A stretch of 64,000 nt of DNA from Pilosibacter fragilis (GTDB lineage: Bacteria > Bacillota > Clostridia > Lachnospirales > Lachnospiraceae). Both the position numbers and the translations under genes were made by a program. The notes under the pieces are model-generated. The model saw nothing but the letters and a program-made list of their open reading frames with translations. It did not search any database and was not told the origin of the DNA. This document shows, piece after piece, positions 8,361 through 17,502 of this stretch; the first letter of the stretch is position 1; each line of letters opens with the position of its first letter. The stretch is taken from assembly GCF_032490495.1 (NCBI RefSeq), contig NZ_JAVYJB010000009.1, positions 98,379 through 162,378 on the forward strand. Reading direction: 5' to 3'.

Positions 8361-9805
8361 GAAAAGAACTTCTTCGGATATCGCATGTCGATCTTGAACG
8401 GGACGGAGAGCTGCTCCTGGATGATCTGGAATTCCAGATGTTTGCCGGGGAGATCGTTGGCCTGGTGGCTCGGAACCGGAAAGGCCAGAAAGAGATGGTG
8501 GATCTGATCTGCCGGAACGATCCGATCAGCCTGGGATCCGTGTGGTATGACGGAAACGTTGTAAATAGCTACGCCTACAGCAGCGGCGAGTCCAACAAGG
8601 TGGCGCTGATCGAGCAGAAGAGCCATCTCGTGCAGGGACTCAGCGTTGTGGACAACCTTTTTATCCTGCGGGAAGGTTTCCGGAAATATTTTATCAATGA
8701 GCAGGTGATCTTCAGCCAGGCGGTCCGCTTTTTTGAGGAAAAAGGGCTGAAAGTGGACCTGGAAAAGAGAGTGGAGAACCTGACAGAGCTTGAGAGATGC
8801 TTTGTGGAGCTCGGAAAGGCGCTGCTTTCGGGCTGTCATCTCATTATCGTGGATAACCCGGCGAACTATTTGAGCCAGTATGAGCTCTTCGAGTTCCAGC
8901 AGATGTTAAAGAAGATCCGGAAAGAGGGGATCTCCGTGCTCTATGTGGGAAACCACCACCAGGAGCTCTTTAAGATCGCGGACCGGACCGCACTTTTTTC
9001 GGACGGTCACATCTACAAGGTCTTTGAGCGGGATGAGATGACGGACGAAAAGATGGCACCGTACATCTCAGAATGGAAGATCATGTCCACGGAGAATGAT
9101 CAGGATGCCGGGGATGACGGGATCCTGCACTTTCACACCGTGGGAGTCGGAAATTTAAATGGTCTTCGCTTCATCCTGCACCGCGGTGAGTGTATGACGA
9201 TCCTCGACAAGGAGAATAAGATCGCAGGGGACATGATGGATCTGATGACCGGGAAGAAGCGGTGCAGATCAGGATGGATCACAGTGGAACATGTGACCTA
9301 CACGCAGAAAAAAGCGGCGGATTATCTCGATGAGGGGATCGCCGTGATCCCGGCGGACGGGGTAAACCGGCTGCTGTTTCTGGATGGGAGCTACATGGAG
9401 AACCTGACATTTCTCCTGGACCGGAAACTCAAAAAAAGCCTGATTCCGGGGAAGATCTATAGGAGCATCCATTCAGAATATCTGCCGCTCGTGGGGCCGG
9501 TGATCGACGCGCCCTGTGTGCGCGATATTCCGCAGGAAGACCAGTTTGCCCTGCTCTATCATAAGATGAATCTTCTGCGTCCGCGGATCATGGTCTGCAT
9601 CCAGCCGCTCGCAAAGGGCGACATGTTCTGCCGCATGAGAATTTTAAATGTGCTGCGCCAGATCCAGAAACAGGGGACGGCGATACTCATGATCACCGCG
9701 AGTATCTCCGATACGCTTGATATCTCAGACCGACTGCTCGTCGTGGAGCAGGGGAAGGTGGCGGCAGTGTATGAGAAGAGTGAGTTTAAGAGAATTGTGA
9801 GGTAG
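8357..9805 (+). CDS. Degenerate MglA/RbsA-like double ABC ATPase, probably catalytically dead
   Basis: 482 residues from ATG 8357, which has GGGAGG 6 bases upstream and a 4-bp ATGA overlap with the kinase; ATG 8351 is too close to that site. The layout is two ABC ATPase halves, as in sugar importers. Both Walker A loops are lost: the first reads GLVARNRKGQKEM and the second LDKENKIAGDM, neither fitting GxxGxGKST. Signature-like and Walker B-like remnants survive (LIIVDNPANYLS in half 1). The intact importer ATPase is encoded separately at 10975. Translational coupling to a two-component pair suggests a regulatory or sensory role in place of transport; this is inference. Confidence 0.75.
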   Translation: MRKELLRISHVDLERDGELLLDDLEFQMFAGEIVGLVARNRKGQKEMVDLICRNDPISLGSVWYDGNVVNSYAYSSGESNKVALIEQKSHLVQGLSVVDNLFILREGFRKYFINEQVIFSQAVRFFEEKGLKVDLEKRVENLTELERCFVELGKALLSGCHLIIVDNPANYLSQYELFEFQQMLKKIRKEGISVLYVGNHHQELFKIADRTALFSDGHIYKVFERDEMTDEKMAPYISEWKIMSTENDQDAGDDGILHFHTVGVGNLNGLRFILHRGECMTILDKENKIAGDMMDLMTGKKRCRSGWITVEHVTYTQKKAADYLDEGIAVIPADGVNRLLFLDGSYMENLTFLLDRKLKKSLIPGKIYRSIHSEYLPLVGPVIDAPCVRDIPQEDQFALLYHKMNLLRPRIMVCIQPLAKGDMFCRMRILNVLRQIQKQGTAILMITASISDTLDISDRLLVVEQGKVAAVYEKSEFKRIVR

Positions 9806-9844
9806 GATTGGAGCTGCCCCGTCCTGTTGTATACATCAAAATAT

Positions 9845-9891
9845 TGTCCCCCATAACCGTAGGATTGTCCTCTGTTACGGGGGACATTTTT
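9845..9891 (+). terminator. Bidirectional-looking terminator after the regulatory operon
   Basis: TGTCCCCCATAAC pairs with GTTACGGGGGACA (12 of 13 bases), followed by TTTTT. It separates the regulatory operon from the ROK kinase gene. Confidence 0.75.
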
Positions 9892-9923
9892 CATGTAAGA
9901 TGGAACTAACAGGGGAGGTCTAT

Positions 9924-10787
9924 ATGAACGAGTACATAGGAATCGATATCGGCGGGACGAAAACAGCCATCGTTCGTGGAGACGAGAACGGAACGATCCT
10001 TGAAAAGAAGCGATTCGCGACGACAACGAAGGGAGAAACTCTGGAAATGATCTTTCAGAGCGTTGCGGATCTGAAAACAGATCAGACGAAAGCAATCGGC
10101 GTCAGCTGCGGCGGACCGTTAAACAGCAGGACGGGTGTGATCCTGGGACCTCCGAATCTTCCGGGATGGGACGAAGTTCCGATTACGGATATGCTGACGG
10201 AGCGGTTCGGACTTCCGGCATATTTAAGAAATGATGCGGATGCCTGTGCCGTGGCGGAATGGCAGTTCGGAGCCGGAAAAGGCGCGGAGAACATGATCTT
10301 TCTTACCTTCGGGACCGGGATCGGCGCGGGGCTGATCTTAAACGGAAAGCTCTACGAAGGAACATGCGGGCTGGCCGGGGAGATCGGTCATGTACGGCTT
10401 TTTGAGGATGGACACGTTGGCTACGGAAAGTCCGGCTCGTACGAAGGATATGTGAGCGGCGGCGGGATCGCCCAGTACGGAAAAGGAACCGCGGCGGAGC
10501 TAGGAAAACGGGCGAAAGAAGGAGATCCGGAGACGTTGCAGATCTGGGCGCAGACAGGAGAACATCTTGGAAGCATGCTGGCGATCCTGATCGACCTTTT
10601 AAATCCGGAGGTGATCGTCATTGGAAGTATTTTCGTCCGGGCGGAGAAGTATCTGAGAGCTTCCATGGAAGAAAAGATCCGGAAAGAAGCACTGAAACCG
10701 GGCGTAGAGATCTGCCGGATCGTTCCGGCGGGACTCGGGGAATCAATCGGAGATATCGCGGCACTCTGTGTCGCCATGAACCTGTAA
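9924..10787 (+). CDS. ROK family sugar kinase
   Basis: 287 residues from ATG 9924, which follows GGGGAGGT. The ATP phosphate-binding motif DIGGTKT lies at the N-terminus and a second glycine-rich motif, LTFGTGIGAGLI, in the middle; EIGHV matches the ROK active-site region. The usual ROK zinc-binding cysteine cluster after EIGH is absent: that stretch reads GHVGYGKSGSYEGYVSGG, with no cysteine. There is no DNA-binding N-terminus, so it is a kinase and not a NagC-type repressor. Likely phosphorylates a hexose imported by the ABC system just downstream; substrate unknown. Confidence 0.85.
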   Translation: MNEYIGIDIGGTKTAIVRGDENGTILEKKRFATTTKGETLEMIFQSVADLKTDQTKAIGVSCGGPLNSRTGVILGPPNLPGWDEVPITDMLTERFGLPAYLRNDADACAVAEWQFGAGKGAENMIFLTFGTGIGAGLILNGKLYEGTCGLAGEIGHVRLFEDGHVGYGKSGSYEGYVSGGGIAQYGKGTAAELGKRAKEGDPETLQIWAQTGEHLGSMLAILIDLLNPEVIVIGSIFVRAEKYLRASMEEKIRKEALKPGVEICRIVPAGLGESIGDIAALCVAMNL

Positions 10788-10830
10788 AAAATGAAAATGC
10801 CGGGATTTGCGGAGAAACCACAAAAAGAAT

Positions 10831-10857
10831 GTAACTGTCCGGAATCCCTGCAGTTAC
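10831..10857. repeat. GTAACTG/CAGTTAC dyad, copy 1
   Basis: GTAACTG (10831-10837) and CAGTTAC (10851-10857) form a 7-bp stem with a 13-base loop upstream of the ABC ATPase. The same arms recur at 15520 and 25311. Confidence 0.6.
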
Positions 10858-10974
10858 AGGAAAAACATTAGAAATATAGCCACAAAAGGATGTGCAGGGC
10901 ATATTTTCGCACACATAAAACGACCCGGTAGACCGGATCAAACGAGAAACCAAAACTGGAAAGTGGGGGAGAAG

Positions 10975-12483
10975 ATGGGCGAAGTAATTGTTTCAATGAA
11001 AGACATCGTCAAGACATTCCCGGGCGTCAAAGCCCTGGATCATGTAAATTTCGAACTCCGGTCGGGAGAGGTCATGGCGCTTCTCGGGGAGAACGGAGCA
11101 GGAAAATCTACACTGATGAAGATCTTAAGCGGTGTTTATACAAAAGACAGCGGAACGATGACCATATTCGGAACGGAATATGACAATCTGACACCGAAGC
11201 AGGCACAGGCCGTCGGCGTTGCGATCATCCACCAGGAGTTAAACATGTGCCGCCACTTATCGGTTGCGGAAAACATGTTCCTCGGAAGAGAGAAGGTCAA
11301 CGGGATCGTCTTAAATGACCGGGAGATGGAGGCAGAGGCGGCAAAGATCCTCGGAGATCTGAAGATCGACATCGACCCGAGACAGACCGTCGGCGATCTT
11401 CCGGTATCCAAACAGCAGATGGTCGAAATCGCGAAGGCACTTTCGATCCACGCGAAGATCCTGATCATGGATGAGCCGACTTCTTCCCTGACAGCAAAAG
11501 AGATCGAGGAGCTCTTCCGGATCATCCGCCAGTTAAAGGCAGACGGCTGCGGAATCGTCTATATTTCCCATCGTCTGGAGGAGCTGAAGGCCATCGTGGA
11601 CCGGGTGACGATTATGCGTGACGGTCAGTATATCACAGACGGAAATTTCGCAGATATGACGATGGAACAGATCATCGCAAACATGGTCGGCCGTGAGATC
11701 AAGGAACAGTTCCCGAGAGTCTCCTGCCCGAAAGGAAAGAAGATCTTCGAGGTGAAAAACTTAAATGCCGGACATCTCGTCCGCGACATCAATTTCTCCC
11801 TCTATGAGGGCGAGATCGTCGGATTCGCGGGACTGATGGGAGCGGGACGTACCGAGACAACGAGAGCGATCTTCGGAGTTGACCCGAAGACCAGCGGGGA
11901 GATCTGGCTGGACGGAAAAGAAGTGAAGATCACCTGTCCGATGGACGCGATCAAAGCCGGGATCGTACTGGCGCCGGAGGACCGGAAAAAAGACGGTCTC
12001 TGCACGAAACTCAGCATCCGTCATAACCTGGCACTCCCGAACCTGGACCTCATCTGCAGCAAGCTCGGCGTGATCAGCAGTAAAAAGGAGGACGACCTCT
12101 GCGAGAAGGCGGTGAAGGACCTCCTGATCAAGACCCCGACGGTGGAGGTCAACGCGGGCAATCTTTCCGGAGGAAACCAGCAGAAAGTGGTTGTCGGAAA
12201 GTGGCTGGCGAGAAATTCCAGAGTCGTGATCTTCGATGAGCCGACACGAGGCATCGATGTAGGCGCGAAGGTCGAGATCTACAACCTGATGAACCAGTTA
12301 AAGAAACAGGGCATTGCCGTTATGTTCGTCTCCTCGGAGATGCCGGAAGTCCTGGGAATCGCGGACCGCGTCATCGTCATGTGCGACGGAAAGATCACCG
12401 GCGAAGTCATGGCGAAGGAGACAAGCCAGAATGAGGTTCTGAAGTTCGCTACCGAATTTGAGAAGAAACAACAGGTTAGCTGA
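10975..12483 (+). CDS. Sugar ABC importer, double ATP-binding protein (MglA/RbsA/XylG type)
   Basis: 502 residues from ATG 10975, preceded by GGGGGAG; the longer upstream frame has no homology. Half 1 has Walker A GENGAGKST (38-46), signature VSKQQMVEIAKAL and Walker B ILIMDEPTSS. Half 2 has a variant P-loop, GLMGAGRTETT, as is normal for this class, plus signature LSGGNQQKVVVGKWL and Walker B VVIFDEPTRGIDVGAK. It sits on the cytoplasmic face and pairs with the permease gene 14 bp downstream and the lipoprotein at 13680. Confidence 0.93.
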   Translation: MGEVIVSMKDIVKTFPGVKALDHVNFELRSGEVMALLGENGAGKSTLMKILSGVYTKDSGTMTIFGTEYDNLTPKQAQAVGVAIIHQELNMCRHLSVAENMFLGREKVNGIVLNDREMEAEAAKILGDLKIDIDPRQTVGDLPVSKQQMVEIAKALSIHAKILIMDEPTSSLTAKEIEELFRIIRQLKADGCGIVYISHRLEELKAIVDRVTIMRDGQYITDGNFADMTMEQIIANMVGREIKEQFPRVSCPKGKKIFEVKNLNAGHLVRDINFSLYEGEIVGFAGLMGAGRTETTRAIFGVDPKTSGEIWLDGKEVKITCPMDAIKAGIVLAPEDRKKDGLCTKLSIRHNLALPNLDLICSKLGVISSKKEDDLCEKAVKDLLIKTPTVEVNAGNLSGGNQQKVVVGKWLARNSRVVIFDEPTRGIDVGAKVEIYNLMNQLKKQGIAVMFVSSEMPEVLGIADRVIVMCDGKITGEVMAKETSQNEVLKFATEFEKKQQVS

Positions 12484-12497
12484 GGGAGGACAGGAGA

Positions 12498-13514
12498 ATG
12501 AATGAAAAGAAGCAGAGTACAGTAAAGCGGATCCTGGGGACACGCGGAATGGGCGCGGTCATCACGGCATTCGCGGGACTGATCATCATCTATGTAGCAT
12601 TCGGTCTCATCGACCGTAAAGTATTTGCCGGACAGAACGTCATGAACCTTCTGCGTTCCATGTCAAAGTACCTTCTGATCGGCGTCGGACAGAGCTATCT
12701 TCTGATCACCGGAAACATCGATCTCTCGATCGGTTCCATGGTCGGAATGAGCGCCATGATCTCGGCAACCCTGATGGCGATGGGCGTCAATCCGTTCGTT
12801 GCGATGGCGGTTGCGATGGCGTGCTGCCTGGTTACCGGAGTGATCAACGGAATGTTAGTCGGAAAGTTCAAGCTTCCGCCGTTCATCGCTACCCTGGGTA
12901 CCATGTTCGTGACACGAGGCGTTGCCTACATGGTCAACAACAACCGAAACACGGATGCCATCGCCACAGGTATCGGAAAGGAAGCAGGGGATAAGTTCCA
13001 GAACGTCTTCTACTATGGAAAGACACTTGGTGTTTACAACACCTTCTGGATCGCTCTCGTGATCTTTCTGATCTTCTTCTTCCTGCTCTCAAAGACCCGC
13101 ACAGGAAGACATATTTACGCGATCGGCTCCAACGTGGATGCTGCGAAACTGTCCGGTGTGAATGTTGTAAATACAACAATTAAGGCATATCTGGTAAGTG
13201 CTGTCTGCGCGTGTGTCGTTGGTTATATCCTCTGCGCACAGGCAGGAATGGGCAACATGGAAGCAGGAAACATGTACGAGATGTACGGCGTTGCGGCCGG
13301 CGTTATCGGCGGCATCTCCCCGCTCGGCGGAACAGGACTTCTGCTCGGAACCTTTGCCGGTGCGGCTGTATGGCAGACACTGGAGAATGGTCTGAACATG
13401 ATCGGTGCACAGGTCGGCATCCAGAGACTTGTCATCGGTATCATCGTTGTATTCTCTGTACTTCTTGATGTTGTCGTTCGTTCCGGAAACTTCGGAAAGA
13501 AAGCATCCAAATAA
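12498..13514 (+). CDS. Sugar ABC importer permease (RbsC/MglC type, BPD_transp_2)
   Basis: 338 residues with about 8-10 hydrophobic segments. Typical motifs include LLITGNIDLSIGSMVG near the N-terminus and GGISPLGGTG in the second half, the coupling region of this class. AGGGAGGACAGG precedes the start and the gene follows the ATPase by 14 bp. It is presumed to form a homodimer. Confidence 0.93.
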   Translation: MNEKKQSTVKRILGTRGMGAVITAFAGLIIIYVAFGLIDRKVFAGQNVMNLLRSMSKYLLIGVGQSYLLITGNIDLSIGSMVGMSAMISATLMAMGVNPFVAMAVAMACCLVTGVINGMLVGKFKLPPFIATLGTMFVTRGVAYMVNNNRNTDAIATGIGKEAGDKFQNVFYYGKTLGVYNTFWIALVIFLIFFFLLSKTRTGRHIYAIGSNVDAAKLSGVNVVNTTIKAYLVSAVCACVVGYILCAQAGMGNMEAGNMYEMYGVAAGVIGGISPLGGTGLLLGTFAGAAVWQTLENGLNMIGAQVGIQRLVIGIIVVFSVLLDVVVRSGNFGKKASK

Positions 13515-13625
13515 GACAGAGAAAAAACTGTTTTGTGTCTGCGGCATTTTGCAGCAACAGTCGGTCCGCGGTCCTGCATGAGAATAAGCAGGATGCTGGT
13601 CCGGAAATATCGTTACATGGATATC

Positions 13626-13650
13626 TAACTCCCATGGTATACGGGAGTTA
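13626..13650 (+). other. Intercistronic hairpin before the binding-protein gene
   Basis: TAACTCCC (13626-13633) and GGGAGTTA (13643-13650), 30 bp upstream of the binding-protein start and its AAGGAGG site. There is no T-run, so it is more likely an RNA-stability element favouring high lipoprotein expression than a terminator. Confidence 0.5.
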
Positions 13651-13679
13651 CATATAAGAAAATCTTAAGGAGGATTTTT

Positions 13680-15518
13680 ATGAAAAAGAGATTGTTCGCA
13701 CTGTTAAGCTGTGCAGCCCTTGCGGCAGCCAGCATCACCGGCTGTTCCAGCCAGAAACCTGCAGAATCCGCAGCTGCGTCTGCAGAGGCAGAGTCCACCA
13801 CAGGTGCTCCGTCCAAAGAAGTCGGCGATTATAAGATCGCGCTGATCACCATGGACTCCATCGACCAGCACTGGGTAACCTTAAACGAGGGTGCTCAGGA
13901 AGAGGCGAAAGAGCTCGGCGTGACAGTAAGCTTCATGTCCCCGAACACAAAGGATGACGCTCAGCAGATCGAGTGCGTAAATAACGCAGTCGCAGGCGGC
14001 TATCAGGCGATCATCGTAGCGGCAAACGGCCCGGACGCGATCTCTTCCGCACTGAAGGAAGCAAAGGACGCGGGCATTAAGATCGTATACGTTGATTCCC
14101 CGGCAAACGTGGAGGCAGAGGCAACCTTCTCCACAGACAACGAGGCTGCCGGTACAACAGCAGGAAATGAGATGTTAAAAGCACTCAAGGACGCAGGCGT
14201 TACATCCGGTAAGATCGGTATTGTAAACGTAAATGCGGCAACTGATTCCACCGTTAAGAGAGAAGCCGGATTCCGCAAAGCATTCGAAGGAACCGATTTT
14301 GAACTTATGGAGACACAGTACGGCGAAGGTGACGCAGCGAAGTCCCAGACCATCGCTGAGAACTACATCACACAGGGCGTTGTCGGCATCTTCGGCTGCA
14401 ACGAGGGGTCCACGACCGGTACCGGTAATGCAATCAAGGCATCCGGCAATACAGGTATCATCGGCGTTGGTTTCGATAAATCCGACGCGATCATGAACCT
14501 TATCAACGACGGATATCTTCTCTGCACAATGGCTCAGAACCCGGATCTCATGGGTAGAGACGGTGTTGAGGCAGCTGTCCGTGCGCTTCAGGGTGAGACA
14601 TTTGGCGGTCTTGTAACGGATACAGGCGTTTCTGTCATCAAGGCAGGCAACACTGAGGATGCAGCAGGAACAACCGATGTGACAGCAACAAAAGACTGGA
14701 AGATCGCGCTGATCACCATGGACTCCATCGACCAGCACTGGGTAACCTTAAATGAGGGCGCTCAGGCAGAGGCAAAGGCACTTGGCGTGACAGTGAGCTT
14801 CATGTCCCCGAACACAAAGGACGACGCTCAGCAGATCGAGTGTGTGAACAACGCAGTCGCAGGCGGCTATGAGGCGATCATCGTAGCAGCAAACGGCCCG
14901 GATGCGATCTCTTCCGCATTAAAGGAAGCAGCTTCCACAGGCGTGAAGATCGTGTATGTTGACTCTCCGGCAAACGTGGAGGCAGAGGCAACCTTCTCCA
15001 CAGACAACGAGGCAGCCGGTAAGACTGCAGGCGATGAGATGATCAAGGCTCTCGAGGCAGCAGGCATCACATCCGGTAAGATCGGTATCGTAAACGTAAA
15101 CGCAGCAACAGATTCCACAGTTAAGAGAGAAGCCGGCTTCCGTTCCGCATTCGAAGGAAAAGGTTACGAGCTTATGGAGACCCAGTACGGCGAAGGTGAC
15201 GCAGCGAAGTCCCAGACCATCGCTGAGAACTATATCACACAGGGTGTTGTCGGTATCTTCGGCTGCAACGAGGGATCCACAACCGGTACCGGTAATGCCA
15301 TCAAGGCATCCGGAAAGACAGACATCGTAGGCGTAGGCTTCGATAAATCTGATGCGATCATGAACCTCATCAACGACGGATATCTCCTTTGCACAATGGC
15401 TCAGAACCCGGATGTCATGGGTAAAGAGGGCGTTAAGGCAGCAGTCAGAGCGTTAGAGGGCGAAGAACTCGGCGGCGCTGTAAGCGATACTGGTGTATCC
15501 GTTCTGAAGAAGAACTGA
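13680..15518 (+). CDS. Double-headed sugar-binding lipoprotein (two tandem Peripla_BP_4 domains)
   Basis: 612 residues, about twice the usual length. The signal peptide ends in lipobox ITGC with lipid-anchored C22. A Ser/Ala/Glu linker follows, then two nearly identical binding domains at residues 51-339 and 340-612. Both contain KIALITMDSIDQHWVTLNEG, FMSPNTKDDAQQIECVNNAV, VNVNAATDSTVKREAGF and IFGCNEGSTTGTGNAIKAS. Shared stretches are close at DNA level too, so the duplication is recent or kept uniform by gene conversion. It belongs to the ribose/galactose-binding superfamily. The importer genes are immediately upstream. Ligand unknown; the isomerase and kinase context suggests a hexose or pentose such as lyxose, mannose or a keto-hexose. 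Confidence 0.9.
   Translation: MKKRLFALLSCAALAAASITGCSSQKPAESAAASAEAESTTGAPSKEVGDYKIALITMDSIDQHWVTLNEGAQEEAKELGVTVSFMSPNTKDDAQQIECVNNAVAGGYQAIIVAANGPDAISSALKEAKDAGIKIVYVDSPANVEAEATFSTDNEAAGTTAGNEMLKALKDAGVTSGKIGIVNVNAATDSTVKREAGFRKAFEGTDFELMETQYGEGDAAKSQTIAENYITQGVVGIFGCNEGSTTGTGNAIKASGNTGIIGVGFDKSDAIMNLINDGYLLCTMAQNPDLMGRDGVEAAVRALQGETFGGLVTDTGVSVIKAGNTEDAAGTTDVTATKDWKIALITMDSIDQHWVTLNEGAQAEAKALGVTVSFMSPNTKDDAQQIECVNNAVAGGYEAIIVAANGPDAISSALKEAASTGVKIVYVDSPANVEAEATFSTDNEAAGKTAGDEMIKALEAAGITSGKIGIVNVNAATDSTVKREAGFRSAFEGKGYELMETQYGEGDAAKSQTIAENYITQGVVGIFGCNEGSTTGTGNAIKASGKTDIVGVGFDKSDAIMNLINDGYLLCTMAQNPDVMGKEGVKAAVRALEGEELGGAVSDTGVSVLKKN
13830..15515 (+). repeat. Intragenic tandem duplication (about 867-bp period)
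   Basis: Unit 1 runs 13830-14696 and unit 2 begins at 14697, each coding for one binding domain. Unit 2 is slightly shorter because the inter-domain linker of unit 1 is not repeated. Confidence 0.9.
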
Positions 15519-15519
15519 T

Positions 15520-15576
15520 GTAACTGTGTACGGAACAGTTACGAACTGATAAAGAATTTCAATGGTTACAGTTCGT
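15520..15576 (+). repeat. Two consecutive dyads after the binding-protein gene
   Basis: GTAACTGT (15520-15527) pairs with ACAGTTAC (15535-15542), and overlapping ACGAACTG (15541-15548) pairs with CAGTTCGT (15569-15576). The first is copy 2 of the GTAACTG dyad. No T-run follows, so partial termination or RNA processing before the isomerase gene is possible. Confidence 0.55.
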
Positions 15577-15768
15577 GCAGCGCATGAATGATGGCCCTGA
15601 ATGAAAGAAAAGGTGCCGGGCAGGAAAATAAACTGGAAACCGGCACGAAAATGAATTAAAATAACGGTAGCTTCCGCGCGACGGACAGTTACTGAAACAT
15701 GTAACGCAATGGAACGCCGGGCCGAAAGGATCGGCGTTCCTGCATATAAGGGACAGGAGGACATTTGT

Positions 15769-16455
15769 ATGAAACGCAGTGAGATCAACGCGGCTTTAAA
15801 AGAGATGGAACAGATGATCAGGGAATACCAATTTGCGATCCCGCCGTTCTGTAATTTCACACCGGAAGAGTGGAAGGAAAAAGGACATGATTACGATGAG
15901 ATCCGTGACAATATGTTAGGCTGGGATATCACAGACTACGGTCTCGGTGATTTTGATAAAGTCGGGTTCTCCCTGATCACGATCCGGAACGGAAACCTGA
16001 AAATGAAGGACAAATATACAAAATCCTACGCGGAAAAACTCCTGTATATCAAAGAAGGACAGTATTCTCCGATGCACTTCCACTGGTCAAAGATGGAGGA
16101 CATCATCAACCGCGGCGGCGGAAATGTGCTGATTCGTGTATACAATTCCACAAAGGATGAGGACCTTGATAAAGTGAACGATGTCCATGTCCATGTGGAC
16201 GGCAGAGAGATGGTCGTTCCGGCCGGCACCCAGGTGCGCCTGACTCCCGGCGAGAGCATTTCCATCTACCCGTACATGTACCATGATTTCGAGGTGGAAG
16301 AGGGCAGCGGCCCGGTTCTCTTAGGTGAGGTCAGCCAGTGCAACGATGACAACGTGGACAACCGTTTCTATGAGAAGATGGGAAGATTCCCGGAGATCGA
16401 GGAGGATGAAGCACCGTATCGTCTGCTGTGCAACGAATATCCGGAGGCAAAATAG
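15769..16455 (+). CDS. D-lyxose ketol-isomerase (also D-mannose isomerase activity in family)
   Basis: 228 residues from ATG 15769 with AGGAGG upstream. Single-domain cupin of the D-lyxose isomerase family (EC 5.3.1.15), which interconverts D-lyxose and D-xylulose and often D-mannose and D-fructose. Metal ligands visible by motif are H103, H105 and E110 in HFHWSKME and H172 in YMYHDFE. Length matches the known enzymes of about 225-230 residues. It lies between the ABC importer and a PfkB kinase, consistent with isomerising an imported aldose to a ketose for phosphorylation. Confidence 0.88.
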   Translation: MKRSEINAALKEMEQMIREYQFAIPPFCNFTPEEWKEKGHDYDEIRDNMLGWDITDYGLGDFDKVGFSLITIRNGNLKMKDKYTKSYAEKLLYIKEGQYSPMHFHWSKMEDIINRGGGNVLIRVYNSTKDEDLDKVNDVHVHVDGREMVVPAGTQVRLTPGESISIYPYMYHDFEVEEGSGPVLLGEVSQCNDDNVDNRFYEKMGRFPEIEEDEAPYRLLCNEYPEAK

Positions 16456-17502
16456 ATGACAGATCAGAAAACGCTGATGGCGGTCTGCGGTCATATGGAT
16501 CAGATCGCCGGAGTCCGTCAGATGGAATTTCAGGATGGGCGGGCAGCGGGACTTCGCTGTGCGATGATTCATAATGGACCGCTGGAGCTTCCGCTGATGC
16601 TCGATAAATGCCTGGACCCGGCCTGGATCCGGTATAAGGGGATCAACTTAAGTCTCCTCACAAAACCGGGGCTTCAGGGGAGAAATCCCTATGATACTGC
16701 GGGAGACGAGGCGGTGCGCTCCATTATGGGCGGCGCGATGTTCACCTGCGGTCTTGGAAATGTCCACGGAAACCGGGTGGTGGACGGTGTGGAATATCCG
16801 GTTCACGGACGGATGAGAACAACCCCGGCGGAAAAGATCTCCATGGACGCGTTCTGGGAGAACGGGGAGTATAAGATTTTGGTGTCCGGGGAGATGCGGG
16901 AGGCACAGATCTTTGGTGAAAACCTGGTACTCAGACGAACGATTGAGACGACTTACGGCAGCCGGGAGATCGTATTCACGGACGAGATCGAAAATCAGGG
17001 CTTTGAGGACCAGCCGCTCTGTTTTCTCTATCACTGCAATGCCGGATACCCGTTTCTGGTGCCGGGGCTGCGGGTCGTGATGCCATCGATCTTCTGCGGT
17101 CCGAGAGATGCGGACGCAAAGGCAGGCGCGGCGGCCTGGAACGTCATGGAGGAGCCGGTGGAGCATGCGCCGGAGCAGGTATTCCAGCATGAGCTGGCAG
17201 CGGATCGTAATGGAAATACGTTTGCGGCATTTGTCAATGACGAGCTGCAGATTGGGCTCTGCATTCGTTTTGAAAAATCTGTGATCCCCTACCTGACCCA
17301 GTGGAAGAGCACGGCGGCCGGAGATTTTGCGATGGCGCTGGAGCCGACGAACTGCGGATTTGACGGGCGGGCCGGAAAGACGCAGAGTTTAAAGCCATTT
17401 GAGAAACATGAGAACCGGATCCGATTCCAGATCCTGGACGGAAAAGACGAGATAAAACAGCTGGAAGATGAGTGCAGGGAGGTATTGGAATGTACGATGT
17501 GA
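16456..17502 (+). CDS. DUF4432 / aldose 1-epimerase family protein
   Basis: 348 residues, ATG directly after the isomerase stop. The sequence fits the DUF4432 branch of the galactose mutarotase-like fold: NGPLELPLMLDKCLDPAW near the N-terminus, GLGNVHGNRVVDG in the middle, and FLYHCNAGYPFL. There is no signal peptide. A mutarotase-like role on the imported sugar is plausible but not shown. Its last 13 bp overlap the PfkB gene. Confidence 0.75.
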   Translation: MTDQKTLMAVCGHMDQIAGVRQMEFQDGRAAGLRCAMIHNGPLELPLMLDKCLDPAWIRYKGINLSLLTKPGLQGRNPYDTAGDEAVRSIMGGAMFTCGLGNVHGNRVVDGVEYPVHGRMRTTPAEKISMDAFWENGEYKILVSGEMREAQIFGENLVLRRTIETTYGSREIVFTDEIENQGFEDQPLCFLYHCNAGYPFLVPGLRVVMPSIFCGPRDADAKAGAAAWNVMEEPVEHAPEQVFQHELAADRNGNTFAAFVNDELQIGLCIRFEKSVIPYLTQWKSTAAGDFAMALEPTNCGFDGRAGKTQSLKPFEKHENRIRFQILDGKDEIKQLEDECREVLECTM

